DNA of 64,000 nt from Ctenosaura bakeri (GCA_948474755.1 CAOLHI010001017.1:124001-188000), one strand, 5' to 3'; positions 12,069-24,739 are shown, numbered from the stretch's first letter. Made by a program: numbers and translations. The notes: generated by a model not told the origin, from the sequence alone.

Positions 12069-13035
12069 TCTTAAGTATTATATATTCTAGTAGCATGATC
12101 ATGCTGGTGTTTAATACATTAAATGACGCTGCTACTGATGATGGTGAAAATGACAATTAAATGTTATGCTTTCAAAGATAAAAGCAACTAGATATGCAGA
12201 AAAATAACAAAATGGTGGAGATTTACCTCATCAGACAAACCTGGAAAAAATGAAAAACTATCTGAGATAAACACCAGCCCCAGAGTTTGAAATACCTGTA
12301 GCAGTGTGCTATGAGAGCACTGTTTTCTACTTATTATATTGAGCATTTTCTAGCAATGGGAACCTTTTCTGAGAAGTTAGAGAATCCAAATCCCTGGGAC
12401 ACAGGTATGTTAAAAAAAAAAAAAACTTCTCACATTTACATGAGTCTCCATTTTGATTAACTTAACATTGTGTGTATATAAGCCACTCAGAAAGCTGGTG
12501 AAGGCTTAGCACATTTTTCCATCTGATCAGCAGTACGGTACTAAAAGCTGAATGTGAACCTAGATCTGTATTTTGCAAAATCTAAATCTCTGAAACCTGA
12601 CAATTAAGCAAATAAATGTGTCTGTTTAGAGCATATAGTAGGATGTTTGTGTGTCAAACAGCATAATATTAAAAGTGCAGGCTTGCTAGTTAGTTCTAGG
12701 CATGAAGCCACTGAACTTAAAACAAAGCTGTTTTACAATGGTCTCCAATAAAAACAGACATAGCTGTCCTCAACAGCTCTGATGCCAACCATGCTATTCC
12801 TTGCTGGGAAATACCCACAGAATGCTGGTAAGAAGGTAGAGAGGCTCTTCACTAATTATCAATGAAATGGACTATAAGAAGGATGTGTTTCTTATCTAGA
12901 TAGATAAATGCCTGTCCTATATATAAGAGATGCTGTAATGAGTTGCACTGCTCCTAGAAGATAATTATCTTCCATGGATGCCTCTGTGTTTGTCACACAC
13001 AGAAAACAAATAAGATATTCAAATACTTACAAGCT
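12069..13035. other. Unannotated DNA
   Basis: No recognisable gene or repeat apart from a 14-A run at about 12411-12424. Confidence 0.5.
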
Positions 13036-13243
13036 GACAACAATATGGCTGTTGTGTGCCTCAAGTCATTTCAGACTTACAGCAACCCTAAAGAAAACTA
13101 AACATGGAGTTTTTCTGGCAAGATTTGTCAAGAAGGGGTTTGCCCTTGCCTTCTTCTGAAGCTGAGAGTGTGTGAGCACGGATTCAAACCCTGGTTTCCA
13201 GAGCCGTAGTCCAATGCTCAAACCACCACACCGCACTGGCTCT
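13036..13243 (-). mobile_element. Sauria-type SINE, long form
   Basis: A minus-strand copy that keeps the full internal segment: the complement of 'GAAGGCAAGGGCAAACCCC' and 'TCTTGCCAGAAAAACTCC' is present (about 13100-13160). The head lies at the right end (complement of AGAGCCAGTGCGGTGTGG near 13225-13243), and a CAA-type simple end at left (13036-13043). Nearly full length, about 200 bp. Confidence 0.9.
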
Positions 13244-13297
13244 TCAGTACTCATTACTTTGCAGAAAAATATAACTGATGAGCCTAGCAAGTGCCTC

Positions 13298-13330
13298 ATT
13301 TGTTGTTGTCTGCCTTCAAGTCGTACCTCA
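13298..13330 (-). mobile_element. Sauria-type SINE 3' stub
   Basis: 'TGTTGTTGTCTGCCTTCAAG' is the complement of the SINE 3' end. The rest is absent, so this is a severely 5'-truncated or deleted copy 55 bp from the previous one. Confidence 0.65.
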
Positions 13331-16300
13331 TTACACTGTGTCAAATAGCTCACCAGTTTCTCTTCTTAGTAAAAAGATACAGATCAAATTATGAAATGCT
13401 ATCTAAAATGAACATAATGCAAATAACAAGAAACACTTGATAAAAACATCTTAACAAATTGTCTTCTTTTATGAATATCATATACAGCTCTATGCAATTA
13501 ACAGACAAAGTCATTGTACTTGTCATGCCTTGTTATACAGGGCACTTCTTCTGTTTGCTCCAACCATATCATCATACCCCACTAACACAGATTAGTCTTC
13601 CTTTATGGCAATATACTAAGCCATTCAATGTAAATATCAAACTGGGATGCACTTCGCACAGAGGATTTTTTTCCCTTTTAGTCCAAGGTACTTCTTAGCT
13701 GTTATATTTGATGTTCAGCTGATTGAATGCCAGATTATATTAATATGACCTGTTTTGACCTCTTCTGTTTTTATGCAGATTATTTTTAAATATTAGACCC
13801 TCCTAGGTACATTAAGTGGTAAAACTACTCATTCCAAATGTACTCCCATGGTATTGCATGTACAGTATTAGTTTCTGCAGTTAGCCTAGTTTCCCCTTTT
13901 TTTCTTAATGTGACGGAACAAAAATCTAACTTACGAAAGGACAAATATACTCTGCAGTAGCAATATAACAGTATTTATGTAGCATTATACATCTGCAAAG
14001 CACTTTGCCAACATTAGCCAGTTTAATACAGCAATTAAGCATTGCAAGCTTGAACATAATTTGTGGGGAAAGAAACAACTGTCAATTGATTTGTGCATGC
14101 AATAGTTTTTGAATTGTGAATTAGCACTTTAAATGTTTGCACTGCCAGCCAGGTGTTATTTCACCCCCACCCAGTTCTTTTTCCTCATTTCAGCTTTCTG
14201 TTTCTAAGGAAACAACATGAAAGAATAAAGTTGCCTGGATTGGTTTTGGAGATGTGAATTTTACTGGTTCATTGTGAAGGGCAAAACGTGATCTGCAAGA
14301 GGCTGTTTCCAGGTCAAAGCTCAGAATCAGGGCCACAAAAGATGATTGGATGTTTCCATAGAGCATATTTTTGACAAAACAGAACCCACGTCTTTTCTAC
14401 ATCTCTACACCTCAGATGCTCACTGCATCTACAGCAGGGCATCTAAGAAGGGGAGAGAATCAGATTTTAAAAAAATACAGTGAAAATTGTCAGGTAAGTT
14501 GAAATTGCATGTTCACTAGTTTATTCTGGCACATCCACTTCTCCAAGCTAAACTCCCTCCCCAGCCCCAGTCTAAGTAACTGATAATATTTACTCCATCC
14601 TATTTTGTCTTCTAAGTACAGAACTGACAGAAGAAACTGCATACAAATTAGGGGAAAAGAATGCCTGAATGCAAATATCTCCCTCCACCATTTGGATATT
14701 GAACAGAGATAACGTGCTAAATCCATAACTTCATTCACTTTGGGCTCTGGACATACCCACTGCTGGAATGTGGATGCTGACCTGTACCATAATACCCACT
14801 GCTGGAATGTGGATGCTGACCTGTACCATAAATCTTGACAAGAAAAAGTTCCTCCCACTGCTATAAACCATCAGCTTAGAAATGTTACTTTTTAAGGCTA
14901 CTGTTCCCAACATTGCCACTGGAGAATTTCTAGTCTCAAAAGTTAACTTTTCCAAGCTGTAAAAGGTCTAAAACAGATGCTCTTTTCTGTGACTTTTTCC
15001 ACTCCATGCTATTGTTTCTAAGGAAGTGTGTACAATATTCTAAATGTGGTCACACCAAAGAGTTAAGCCCCATGCTTGGCTTGCATAACTTTGAGACCAA
15101 CCAAACCAAAGGGAACTTACCAGCTACATATTACAGTTTGTAAGACAGTTGATAGTCCTGCTGATTTTGCAGCCATTCACACAAAGGGAGCTTGCTAAGT
15201 CCCTGGTGGGCCACCATACTTGTCAGATGAATTTTATTCAGTTTGGTGCAACAGAGATTAAGGAGAGCTGATGAACATAACTTAATCTTTCATCACAGAC
15301 ATTATTGGGACTGGTCCTACAATTATGCATCAGGGAAAAGTTGCTGAGAGATAGCAGCGGCAAGCTCCAACCATTCTTCATAAACTCACTGGCTATTTTC
15401 TTGAAAGAAAAATTTGTGTCCAATGTGATCTTACCTGAGCTGCCTAAATAGTCTGTTGCCCTTGTAAGCCTCCATCATTTGTCTCTGCTGGAGAGTAGAG
15501 CTTTGTGTGGCTTTACATGAGTCCCTAAATTAGCGTCTTGTGGTAGAGGGTTCTGTCATATCAGCTGCCAGTCTAGGTGGCTTCTGAGCATAATGGAAGG
15601 TTACTTGTTCTTTATCTCAGCCAAACAGCTTAAGCTGACCCTGGACATTGCATCAATGAATGGAAAAATATTCCCTTATGGTACTTCTTCAGAAAGAAAA
15701 TGAGCTGGGTCAAGAGTTTCAGACATCTGTTTTGCCAAGTTTGTTTAATATTGCTTAATAAGCTGATTCTTACTTACTCTCATTTAGATCTAGATAAACT
15801 TGGAAATTACCTATTTGATAAAATATATGCATCTGCCTTTGGGAGCAACTGATATATGAGACCAATTTGACAAGCTCAAGCCTACTCCAGTTGTAGTCAT
15901 AAATATGTAGTGAATAATGGTTTTCCCTTCCCCCCACTCCTTTATTTGTAAATCCTTGCTGTGGCAGTAACTAATGATCTATCTATCCTCTTTACAACCC
16001 ACTTGATATGTGAGTAAATACAACAGTGAATTTCTCAGTAAACTACTTTAAACCCCAGTCATGAGACCAAATAGGTCAATTATACAAATAAAATGTGCCA
16101 AACACTTTCTCTAATTATCATGAATTTCCATGAATATCACCACAAAAATTCCATGTTGCAGTGCCTACTGACTACCACTTCAGACTGTGGCTAGGCAATG
16201 GTAAGAGAACAGCACTTTGCACATACTCAGAGACCAATTCTCCTTTAGTGCTCTTGATTCCCCAGTACAGAAGCCAGTCCTTGTTGAGTTCTGTTATCTC

Positions 16301-16890
16301 TCTCTAGCAGATAAAGGAAATACAGGAAATATTTTAGGCAGTTTGCTCAAGGTTGAAGATGCTTTCCACCTTTTTTGACTTTCTTTTTTTACTAGAAATG
16401 CACCACCAAAAGTGTTTTAAATCTACAAAATGGGGATATGTATCTATATTACATGATTCTGCTCTACGGGATCAGAGTTAAACAGGGCTCAAAAAGGACA
16501 ATTGTAACACTTGTCATTAACCTTCAAAACACTGATTCAGCATAAATACAGTGGCATCAGTAAATTAACACACAGGATTACTAGGCTATTAATTGTCCCT
16601 GAAATATGGAAAGCTGTATATTCTGCTTTCAAAAAGTTGGTTTTGTTAAGACAATTGTCATTTCTAGAAGTAGTAGTAGTAGCAGCAGTGGCAATATTCG
16701 ATGTGTGAGATTTGATTCTGATCTCATCCCCACAACTACATAACTGTGCATTATATAGCTCAGGCCTGAATATTGTACTCCACCAGGGCAGCTGAGAAAG
16801 AGGACTAGAATCCACAAAAACAACTGTTGGTTCCAGGCATGTGCAAACGATGAGTGACAGCAGCCAGGGGCAGTCACTGCCTGCCCTCTC
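13331..16890. other. Unannotated DNA
   Basis: About 3.5 kb with no confident element except the 39-bp tandem duplication at 14755-14832 listed separately. Confidence 0.5.
14755..14832. repeat. 39-bp perfect tandem duplication
   Basis: The unit starting ACCCACTGCTGGAATGTGG occurs twice with a period of 39 bp (14755 and 14794). The copies are identical until the last bases, implying a recent local duplication. Being a multiple of three it keeps a minus-strand open frame, but that frame has no recognised homology and is probably chance. Confidence 0.9.
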
Positions 16891-17050
16891 TCTGACCATT
16901 TCTGTACTAGACTGTTATAATGCTATTATTCCACTTTCAACATCCTATGGAATCTGGCCAGTCCCTCCCTAAACTGCAAACCCCAGGATCCCATAGGATG
17001 TTGAAAGTGGAATAATAGCGCTATAACAGTCTAGTGCAGAAATGGCCTCT
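16891..17050. mobile_element. AT-type short DNA transposon, duplication TCT
   Basis: The element is 16894-17047 (154 bp). It starts GACCATTTCTGTACTAGAC and ends GTCTAGTGCAGAAATGGCC. TCT repeats at 16891-16893 and 17048-17050. The paired arms carry TTATTCCACTTTCAACATCC and its complement. Non-coding. Confidence 0.9.
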
Positions 17051-17360
17051 GTATGTCCAAGGCAGAATGGATACTGCAGTTCCTGAGAGAGAGAACCATC
17101 TGAGTAAGGCTGATTTTATTCTGGTCTCCCTTTGTTCCAAACAGGACCACAGACCTGACTTTACCTGAACACTGTAAGTGGCAGCGAAGAAGAGGGAAAG
17201 CCTAGTCTTGATAATTATTAGGTAGCTTTTGCCTTTTTCTTTAAAACTAATTTGAAGTGTGGAGAAGAGATAATTTTGATCAAAAGTGCGATCTCTTAGC
17301 AGGACTGGCTCTACCATTAAGCAGAGTGACAACCTGCCTAAGCAGCAGATTTTTGGCCCT
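17051..17360. other. Unannotated DNA
   Basis: No recognisable feature. Confidence 0.5.
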
Positions 17361-17460
17361 CTACATATTGAATAACAGTTCCCATAATCCCTCACTGTTG
17401 GCTATACTGGCTAGGACTGATGGGAATTTCAGTCCAACAATATCTGGATGGCTCCATTTT
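17361..17460. mobile_element. Probable hAT-like short DNA transposon remnant
   Basis: 'AACAGTTCCCATAATCCCTC' on the left faces 'GATGGGAATTTCAGTCCAAC' and 'AATATCTGGATGG' on the right. This is the common tetrapod MITE layout in which both ends spell 'CCAGATGTTGTTGGACT'-like sequence. Boundaries are approximate. Confidence 0.55.
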
Positions 17461-17866
17461 CTTCTCCCCAATTTTAGCTACTCTGGTACTTAAATGAGGC
17501 AGGGGTAACTTCTCTTGTGTTTATTATTTTTTTAAATGAAAGTGTTCATTATAAGAAAGAGGAAAGCTTCTTTACGTACTTTTTGGTATATAGTTCTGAC
17601 ACTAATAATTTACAATAGAACTTGAGTTTGAGCTTGACAAGAGAGTGATAGATGTTGGTTGTGCAGATAATAAACTTCTGTGGGTTGTAAGACTGCCTTT
17701 CCTCTTGTTTCTCTGACATTTCCCCACCCCAAAAAGCAATGGCAATTCCACCTCATGAAGGAGCTGACAAGGGTCCTAGCCCCAGAAAACAATGGGGAAA
17801 ATGTCAGACAGTTTGAAACAGAAAATGAGACAAGTGAAAACAAACCAAAATGGATCCCTTGCTAAC

Positions 17867-18317
17867 ATAGGGCTTTTTCGCACTTGGCGAAGAAAACGTC
17901 CTGTTCTGTTGCTTACCGGACTGGCGTGCTCCCTCGGAGGATCCAGCCTGATCCGGAGCAGTGCGTGGCCGCGCTACACACTGCTCCGGGGACAAAAACT
18001 GCAGCTTCCGGTTGTTTCCAACCTGTGAAGTTCGCCAACTTAAAGCCCACCCCCGGAAGATCTGCAGGCTTGCACTGGTGCGAGCCTGAAAATCTACACT
18101 GGAACGCAGCCATGAAGTGGGGCACGCCGTGCTGTTGAAAGACCTGTTTTATGTGGTCTTTCAATAGCATGGCAAGTGACCACTTCTGGTTGTTCCAGAA
18201 CGGGCTGAAGTCCGAAACTACAGAAAGTAGTCCAGGCCCAGTCCGTCCCCAAGTGCAAACGTCCTCGCTGGAGGACGCTTTGTCCCGTTGCAAAAACAAA
18301 GTGTGGAAAAGGCCATA
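17867..18317. mobile_element. GC-moderate foldback DNA transposon, duplication ATA
   Basis: The element is 17870-18314 (445 bp). The left end is GGGCTTTTTCGCACTTGG and the right end is the complement of GGCCTTTTCCACACTTTG. ATA flanks at 17867-17869 and 18315-18317. Internal arms include GGAGCAGTGCGTGG facing ACACACTGCTCC (about 17955-17988) and a 'TTTATGTGGTCTTTCAATAG' segment. The same layout recurs at 19479-19955. Open frames up to 147 codons look like passive translations. Confidence 0.87.
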
Positions 18318-19475
18318 GAGTCCTTCGTCCATATTTTGAGTTCCCGAAGGGGCCATGTTTTCTCCTCTGTAAAAATGTGGATAATAATATCTCTGTCTAT
18401 CCCTTTATGGACAGCTTATCTATTTAGCTTTCAGTAAAGTCCGATCTATTCCACAATGCCACTTTCCAAAAAGGAGGCCTTGATCTCCTCTGGATTAATT
18501 AGGTGCAGCTTTAAAACTCATACAATATAGTGAACTAAAGTCTGCAACTTCCTAGTGCTGCCTGCAGAGTTTTCTTCAGCTAATGAAGCACAAGCACCAT
18601 GTGGAATGGAAGAGAAGCAGCAGTGGCAGTATTCCTCTCCTCTCCCCCCACAGCAGGGCATCAAATATCTGTCAGCCAGCCAGAGCAGTTCATTCCTGAA
18701 AAGAATAGCTCTAACCAGCTGCTTTGAAGGCTTCTATTTCCCCTCCCAACCCATACTGCACATATAATTAGCACCTCAGTGTTCTTTAGAATGTATTAGC
18801 CATTCAGGTAATTGTTTTACTACCTGTCCAAAGGGCAATGCACAGAAAGCAATTGCAATTAAAATGCTAAAAACAGGAGGTACGGTCAAAATACAAAATG
18901 TAATCTATAGCAGAAAATGTCTGACTGTCTCCTTTTAACCTTAGAACTTGAAATTACCAGAGACTTGTAGTTGCTGCCGAAAATGGTACCTATTTCTCAT
19001 CTGTTCCTCAGTAAAATCTACTGAAATTCATTTAGCAACATCATATTCCTATTTGTCATTACAGAATGTATTTTTTTCTATCCCTACCAGCTCTTGCCAG
19101 TGATGAAGAGCAGCAGTAATGGGAAAACTCACATTACAATCCAATTATATAACGTGGTAAGTTGCATCACATATTACAAGACGGATCTCCAACCTTTCAG
19201 GGCTGATGAAATTTTGATGGGCCCCCTCTTTGGCCATGGAAAACTGTCACTGCATGACTGCCACTGGAGTACCCATTCATTAAATGTCTGTCTTTGTGGG
19301 TTTGGGCAGTTAGAAGATACAGTATCAGTATTTCACAGACAAAAACAGGGACTTGTGTGGCCAAGCAACATCAGAGTGCCGTCAAGGTGGAAACAGCTAT
19401 CACTGAGGAAGGACACACAAGGTGGGAGGAACTGTAGCAGTTAGATTTGCCTGAGACAACTGAGAAGGGCAAGAT
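18318..19475. other. Unannotated DNA
   Basis: Nothing confidently recognised. Confidence 0.45.
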
Positions 19476-19958
19476 TCTGGCCCTTTCCACACGGTGGTGT
19501 TAAAACGGTGTAGCACGACCTCTGACGGAGGTCGTCTACACCGTAAAGTGGATTGGGGTTGATTACTTTAGAGTAATTCCACACCCCAATCTGCGCTCAG
19601 GCGCCTGGAAGTGGTGGCGCAACATGCTTTTTAAAAACCACTTTTTATGTGGTTTTTAAAAGGCATGGGGCGTGCAGCCCCGTGCAGCCCTGTCGCAGTG
19701 CCCGGTGTGGATTTGCAGGCGCGCACAAGAGCGTGCCTGAAGATCGAGCGGGGGTGGGATTTCTGGCTGGCGAGGTTCTCCGGTTGGTGGAGAGCCTCTG
19801 CCAGTCGTAAGCCGCCATTTTGGGTGCTGCCGGACGCCGTGGGACGCCAATGAATGTGGAGCAGCGAAACGCACTGCTCCACGTGGCGACGGACTAAGGT
19901 AAGCTCCGTTTCAGGGTGGCTTCCCCCGTTTCTCTGCCTGCATGTGGAAAGGGCCTCT
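19476..19958. mobile_element. GC-moderate foldback DNA transposon, duplication TCT
   Basis: The element is 19479-19955 (477 bp). It starts GGCCCTTTCCACACGGTGG and ends CATGTGGAAAGGGCC. TCT at 19476-19478 and 19956-19958. Internal foldbacks include CGACCTCTGACGGAGGTCG (19516-19534) and GTGGAGCAGCG / CACTGCTCCAC near 19856-19882. The 'TTTTTATGTGGTTTTTAAAA' block matches the corresponding part of 17870-18314, so these are one sub-family. Confidence 0.87.
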
Positions 19959-20128
19959 GTCTCCCCTTTTCTCCCACTCCCCTGCTGACTTAACTGAGTG
20001 TAAACTACTTTTGCACTTGAACTCAGTTTGCAGCAATTGAAGTAGACTCAGGACCAAGGGGAAAGCAGAAGAAGGAGAGAGAAACTGGTACATTTCAAAA
20101 GTAGCTGAAAAAGTGAGATGGCAGAGAA

Positions 20129-20295
20129 TAGAGTTGTCAGACTGAAAACCAGAGATAGCTCCGGCACTGTTAATGGTTGTGTTGAAGAGGGAATTTCATC
20201 AGGTGTTGCTTGTCACTCAACCAGGTAACAAGCAATACCTGCTGAAATCCCCTTTTCTACAGGAGCTATCTCCAGTTTTCAGTATGGCAACCCTA
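20129..20295. mobile_element. Palindromic short DNA transposon (TAGRGTTG ends)
   Basis: About 167 bp folds back almost entirely: TAGAGTTGTCAGACTGAAAA on the left pairs with TTTTCAGTATGGCAACCCTA on the right, and GAGATAGCTCC, TTTCATCAGGTGTTGCTTGT have mirror partners. A different terminal motif sets it apart from the GGCC family. Non-coding. TA or TTA-type duplication cannot be separated from the ends. Confidence 0.75.
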
Positions 20296-22226
20296 ATTTT
20301 GACTGGAGGGCAGGAAATACACATTACCCAAAAAGGGAAACCAATGAGGCGAAAAAGAGAAGAAACGTCCTCAAGAACTGTTCAAATTAGCAACCTCTTC
20401 ATGCATATATTTACTAATTGTTAGTTTGCATGTTTGCAGATATCCCGGTTGTTTGTTTTTCCACAGCTTCTCTCTTCCTGTGTCATGTAACCTACAGCTT
20501 CCATCTTTCCTCCATTCAACCATGTGTTTGACTTTGAAATAGCAATTCTAAGTAAAGCTACTTTTATATGTTTTACAAAGAAGACTGAGCTTGTTTATGT
20601 CTGCTAGATCCCCACCAGCACCACAGATGGAGATGGGCACAGGACTGTTTAGGTTTAGCTTTTATCTTGCCCATTTGATTACTCTGTTTGAAAGATTCAG
20701 TACTACCACTTACATTTCCCAACAAGAGCTTGGACAAGGCAAAAGTGAGCTTGAGCCCCAGACACAAGTCCTTTGAATTAACAGTTTTCTAATCCAAAAG
20801 ACAACTCCCTTCACAGAAAAGCAATCTATTTTCTCAATTTATATATAATGTTAATTTATTACAACTAGTTCATTTTTTTCCAGATTAATAGGAAGCTCAA
20901 CTTCAATTGACACACAAGAACTTCACCATGTAAACAGAAGAAGCACATACCCTACTCCCTTCTGGATCACCCTTAAACATTCTGCCCCTCCCCATTTTAC
21001 ACAATTGTATCTCCCACGTTTGGAGACATGTAGACATTCATAACACAGCCACCCAAGCTTCTCTGCATCCTTTCTCCTCCTTCCTCCAACACAGTCTCAG
21101 TACCTTCCTCATCCTCAAAGAGGTTCCCACATCCTTCTGTGTTCCCAACCCTGGTTGCCATACAACCCTCTCTGCCCCTTGGATTGTCCTGCAGCATTCT
21201 TCAACATGCTTGGGTTGCCAAACAGCCTTTTCTGATTTTCCATACTGGCCTTTCTGCTTTCCATAGCATATCAGGTAGGAGGGCAGATAACTGCTTCAAC
21301 TCTTCTCTCTCCTGTTCCCACTTAAGAATGTTATCAGGTGACTCATTGGGCTGAAAAGTGAAGCAAGCAGTCAATGACCATCCATCATTTTCACTACTTA
21401 AGAATGCTTCTTGAGTATGACTGAGGTTGAGATGTGTTCTGGGGAAAGTTAATATAGGTAGCATGTGGTAGAAAGTCTAGTGCTTTGCTTTGCAGTTGTC
21501 CAATTTTGAAAATGGCAGAGCATCAAAAGAGACATGTGTGGATACATTTGTGCCCTTGGGCTCTAACTTGGAGATCCTAGCATTATAGAGTACCAGATGA
21601 AAACTGAATATAAGGATGCCATTCCCAAGCCAGCTGTTACATCTTCCACAACATCTATTTGCATTCTAACCACTAACAATGGTAGGGAAATCATCTGTTT
21701 TGGAAAGATGCAGGTAGTGTTCCTTGAAATGAGAATTTCAGAGACTTGGCAAAAACTACTGAAAAGGAATCCTGATCATGGGGTATACCTACTCAGACTG
21801 CATGTATTTTCAGTAGCCATTTTCAGAACTTTATTACAACATGTGGACATTGGAATGGAGCAAACAGTTCATTAAAAAAAATTACAACAATGCTAAGACA
21901 GAGAAAGTAGCACAATACCACTCCAGTTTTGAACTGTTCATTCTATATATGGTAAAAAAATTGTGAAAGCTATAGAATGTTCATAGATGATCCAGTGTAC
22001 AGAGAATGAAGTTGTCAACAATAAAACATGCACAGGTCAGCTTCTAGGAAAAAAATAATTGATTTTATGAGAATTAAAACTTCACAAGGAAACTATGAAA
22101 CAATGGGCTTTATGAGGTAGTTATAAACTGGGAAGAAGGAAAGGAATCTAATAACTGAAAGAAAGGGGCTGACTATGCAGTGGGGTAAGACAAAGAAAAA
22201 CAAGGAAAGAGAGCATGAAATATACA
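20296..22226. other. Unannotated DNA
   Basis: No feature I can support. Short open frames overlap on both strands and look like chance. Confidence 0.5.
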
Positions 22227-24081
22227 TATTCCACTGCCAGACACCTCTGACTATCAGGAAGTTCTTCCTGAGGTTCAAGTGGAATCTTCTTTCCTGCAGC
22301 TTGAATCCATTGCTCCTTGTCCTGGTCTCTGGAGCAGCAGAAAACAAGCCCACTCCCTCCTCGACATGACATCCCTTCAAATATTTAAACAAAGCTATCA
22401 TGTCCCCTCCTCACCTTCTCTTCTGCAGACTAAACATATCCAGCTCCCTAAGCCGCTCCTCATAAGGCATGGCTTCCAGACCCCTCATCATTTTGGTCAC
22501 CCTCCTCTGGACACAATCCAGCTTGTCGACCTCCTTCTTTAATTGAGGTGACCAGAATTAGGCACAATATGCCAAATGAGGCCTAAACAATGCAGAATAG
22601 AGTGGTACCATTACCTCTCTCAATCTAGACACCATACTCCTATTGATGCAACCAAGATTCGCATTGGCTTTCTTGGCTGCCGCATCACACTGCTGACTCA
22701 TGTTCAGCTCGTGATCTATCAAGACTCCTAGATCCCTTTCACACATATTGTTATCCAGCCATGTGTCCCCCGTCCTATATTTCCACCTTCCATTTTTTTC
22801 TGCATAACTGCAGGACCTTACATTTCTCTCTGTTGAAATTCATTTTGTTAGCTTTGGCCCAGCTCTCCAATCTGTCAAGGTCATTTTGAAATTTGATCCT
22901 GTCCTCTGGTGTAATAGCAACCCCTCTCAATTTAATATCATCTACAAATTAGATCAGCATGCCCTCCACTCCTTCATCCATGTCATTGATGAAGATGTTG
23001 AATAGCACTGGGCCCAGGACAGAACCCTGTGGCACCCCACTAGTCACTTCTCTCCAGGATGAAAAGCAGTCACTGGTGAGCACACTTTGCGTTCAGTCAG
23101 TCAACCAATTACCAATCCACCTAACAGCAGTCCTGTCCAGCCCACATTTTACTAGCTTCTTTGCAAGAATGTCATGGGGAACTCTGCCAAAGGCCTTACT
23201 GAGGTCAAGATATGCTACGTCTACAGCATTCCCTTCATCTATCAAGCCTGTAACTCTATCATAAAAAGAGATAAGATTAGTCTGGCATGACTTATTTCTG
23301 GGAAATCCATGCTGGCTTTTAGTGATCACTGCATTGCTTTCTAAGTAATTACAAACTGACTGTTTAATGATCTGCTCTAGGATCTTTCCTGGAATTGAAG
23401 TCAGGCTGATCGGGTGATAATTATTAGGGTCCTCTTTTTTCCCCTTCTTGAAGATGGGGATGACATTTGCCCTCCTCCAGTCTGGTGGTACTTCTGTTCT
23501 CCAAGAGCTCTCAAAGATTATTGCAAATGGTTCAGAAATGACTTCTGCCAGCTCTTTTGATATCCTTGGATGTAATTCATCTGGCCCTGGGGACTTGAAT
23601 TCATCTAGTTTAGCCAGATATACCTGTACTTATTCTGTGCTGTATTTCCACCCCTTCTTCACCTGCTCCCCACACCCCAGGTTGGGTACTTCTTTCCTTC
23701 TGGGAGAAAACTGAGACAAAGAACGTATTGAGTAGTTCTGCCTTCTCTCTTCCCCCTGTTATTAATTGGTCACCTTCTCCGCACAGTGTTCCTATCATTT
23801 CCTCGTTTTTCCTTTTGCTGTGGACATATCTATAAAAAGCCCTTTTTATTGTTTTTCATGTCTCTGGCAAGCCTGAGTTCATTCTGCACTTTAGCTTTTC
23901 TGACCTTCTCTCTACATCTCCTGGCTATTTGCTTGAATTCCTCTTCGGTGGTTTCACCATTTTTCCATTTCCTGTACATGTTTCTTTTAACACTCAGCTC
24001 AACTGAGAATTCTTCAGTCAACCATTCCAGTTTCTTTAGAGACTTGCCATTTTTCCTCCTCATTGGCACAGTTTTCAATTG
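22227..24081 (-). mobile_element. CR1 LINE (split copy), reverse transcriptase and 3' part
   Basis: This is the 3' part of a minus-strand CR1 whose 5' part resumes at 28189. It covers the end of the endonuclease-RT linker (RRKNGKSLKKLEWLTEEF near 24050), then the RT. Readable motifs are '[18 protein letters not shown]' (about 23190, DLSKAF active-site region), '[16 protein letters not shown]' (about 23300) and 'CERDLGVLIDHELNMS' (about 22720), followed by the C-terminal '[16 protein letters not shown]'. Frameshifts and stops break it into pieces. It stops at 22227, so the last 220 bp or so, including the ATTCTATG tail, is gone. That loss is unusual because CR1 insertions normally lose the 5' end. 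Confidence 0.92.
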
Positions 24082-24286
24082 CCGCCCAACCCACGAAATA
24101 ACGAGATCGCAGACAGAGCTTGGGTTGAACTAGGGCAATTTATTAATATGCCTAATTAACATAAAGGGGTGAACTTAAGCTTGAACTTGACCTTGAACTT
24201 GTATTTTATGACCTGAGAAAGGGGGGGTCAACCGTATCTTCGGACTAGGGTCAAGAGGCAGCTCCCAACCATCTCCCCTAGCACGT

Positions 24287-24480
24287 TGAGCGAGATACCG
24301 GGCCCCAAAGCCAACTGCTGAAGTTGCATGATGACTTTTGGCCAGCCCTTGTCTGGGAGGTGAGCCCCAAGCCCCACCCCCCGCTGCATAGCAAGTGGGG
24401 TGATCCCAGGGCCCTCCTCAAGGATAGGATTTATCCTACACCCCCAAAAGGGGGTGCCATAGGTACACGCCGAACCTTAA
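24287..24480 (+). repeat. Inverted repeat, left arm (194 bp)
   Basis: Base for base the reverse complement of 27889-28082. Contains the sub-palindrome CACCCCCAAAAGGGGGTG. Identity stops sharply at both edges. Confidence 0.97.
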
Positions 24481-24520
24481 GACCCCCCCATACCAGCCAC
24501 GGATAAGGGCAAGTGTCTGC

Positions 24521-24739
24521 TTAGTCCTTATCCCCCCATCCCCTCAAGATCAAGTCCAGCCCCCTTTGCAAATCATTTTGTAATATCTTATAGGCGGTGT
24601 AAGGAATGTAGTAACCCAAGCCCCATCTCAAGGCACAGCGAAGCTCTTGGATGAACCACACATCGTGGATGGCCTGTATACACAAGGCCTTTTCCTTCAA
24701 CAGACCAAGGTCATTACCACCCCGGTGAATGACCATCAC
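24521..24739 (-). pseudogene. SGNH hydrolase-like remnant of DIRS/Ngaro element
   Basis: A 72-codon minus-strand frame contains 'VIHRGGNDLGLL', which matches the block of SGNH/GDSL hydrolases with the conserved Asn-Asp (GxND). Such a domain is known downstream of the recombinase in vertebrate Ngaro elements. The catalytic Ser and the terminal DxxH block are not in this open frame, so the product is partial. A nearby imperfect tandem duplication (24660-24745 versus 24745-24825, 'GGATGGCCTGTAT...CAAGGCCTTT') adds to the damage. Confidence 0.6.

Noticed and set aside
17610..18356. Cluster of overlapping frames up to 147 codons
   Set aside because: They lie mostly inside the foldback element 17870-18314, with no domain or splice context.
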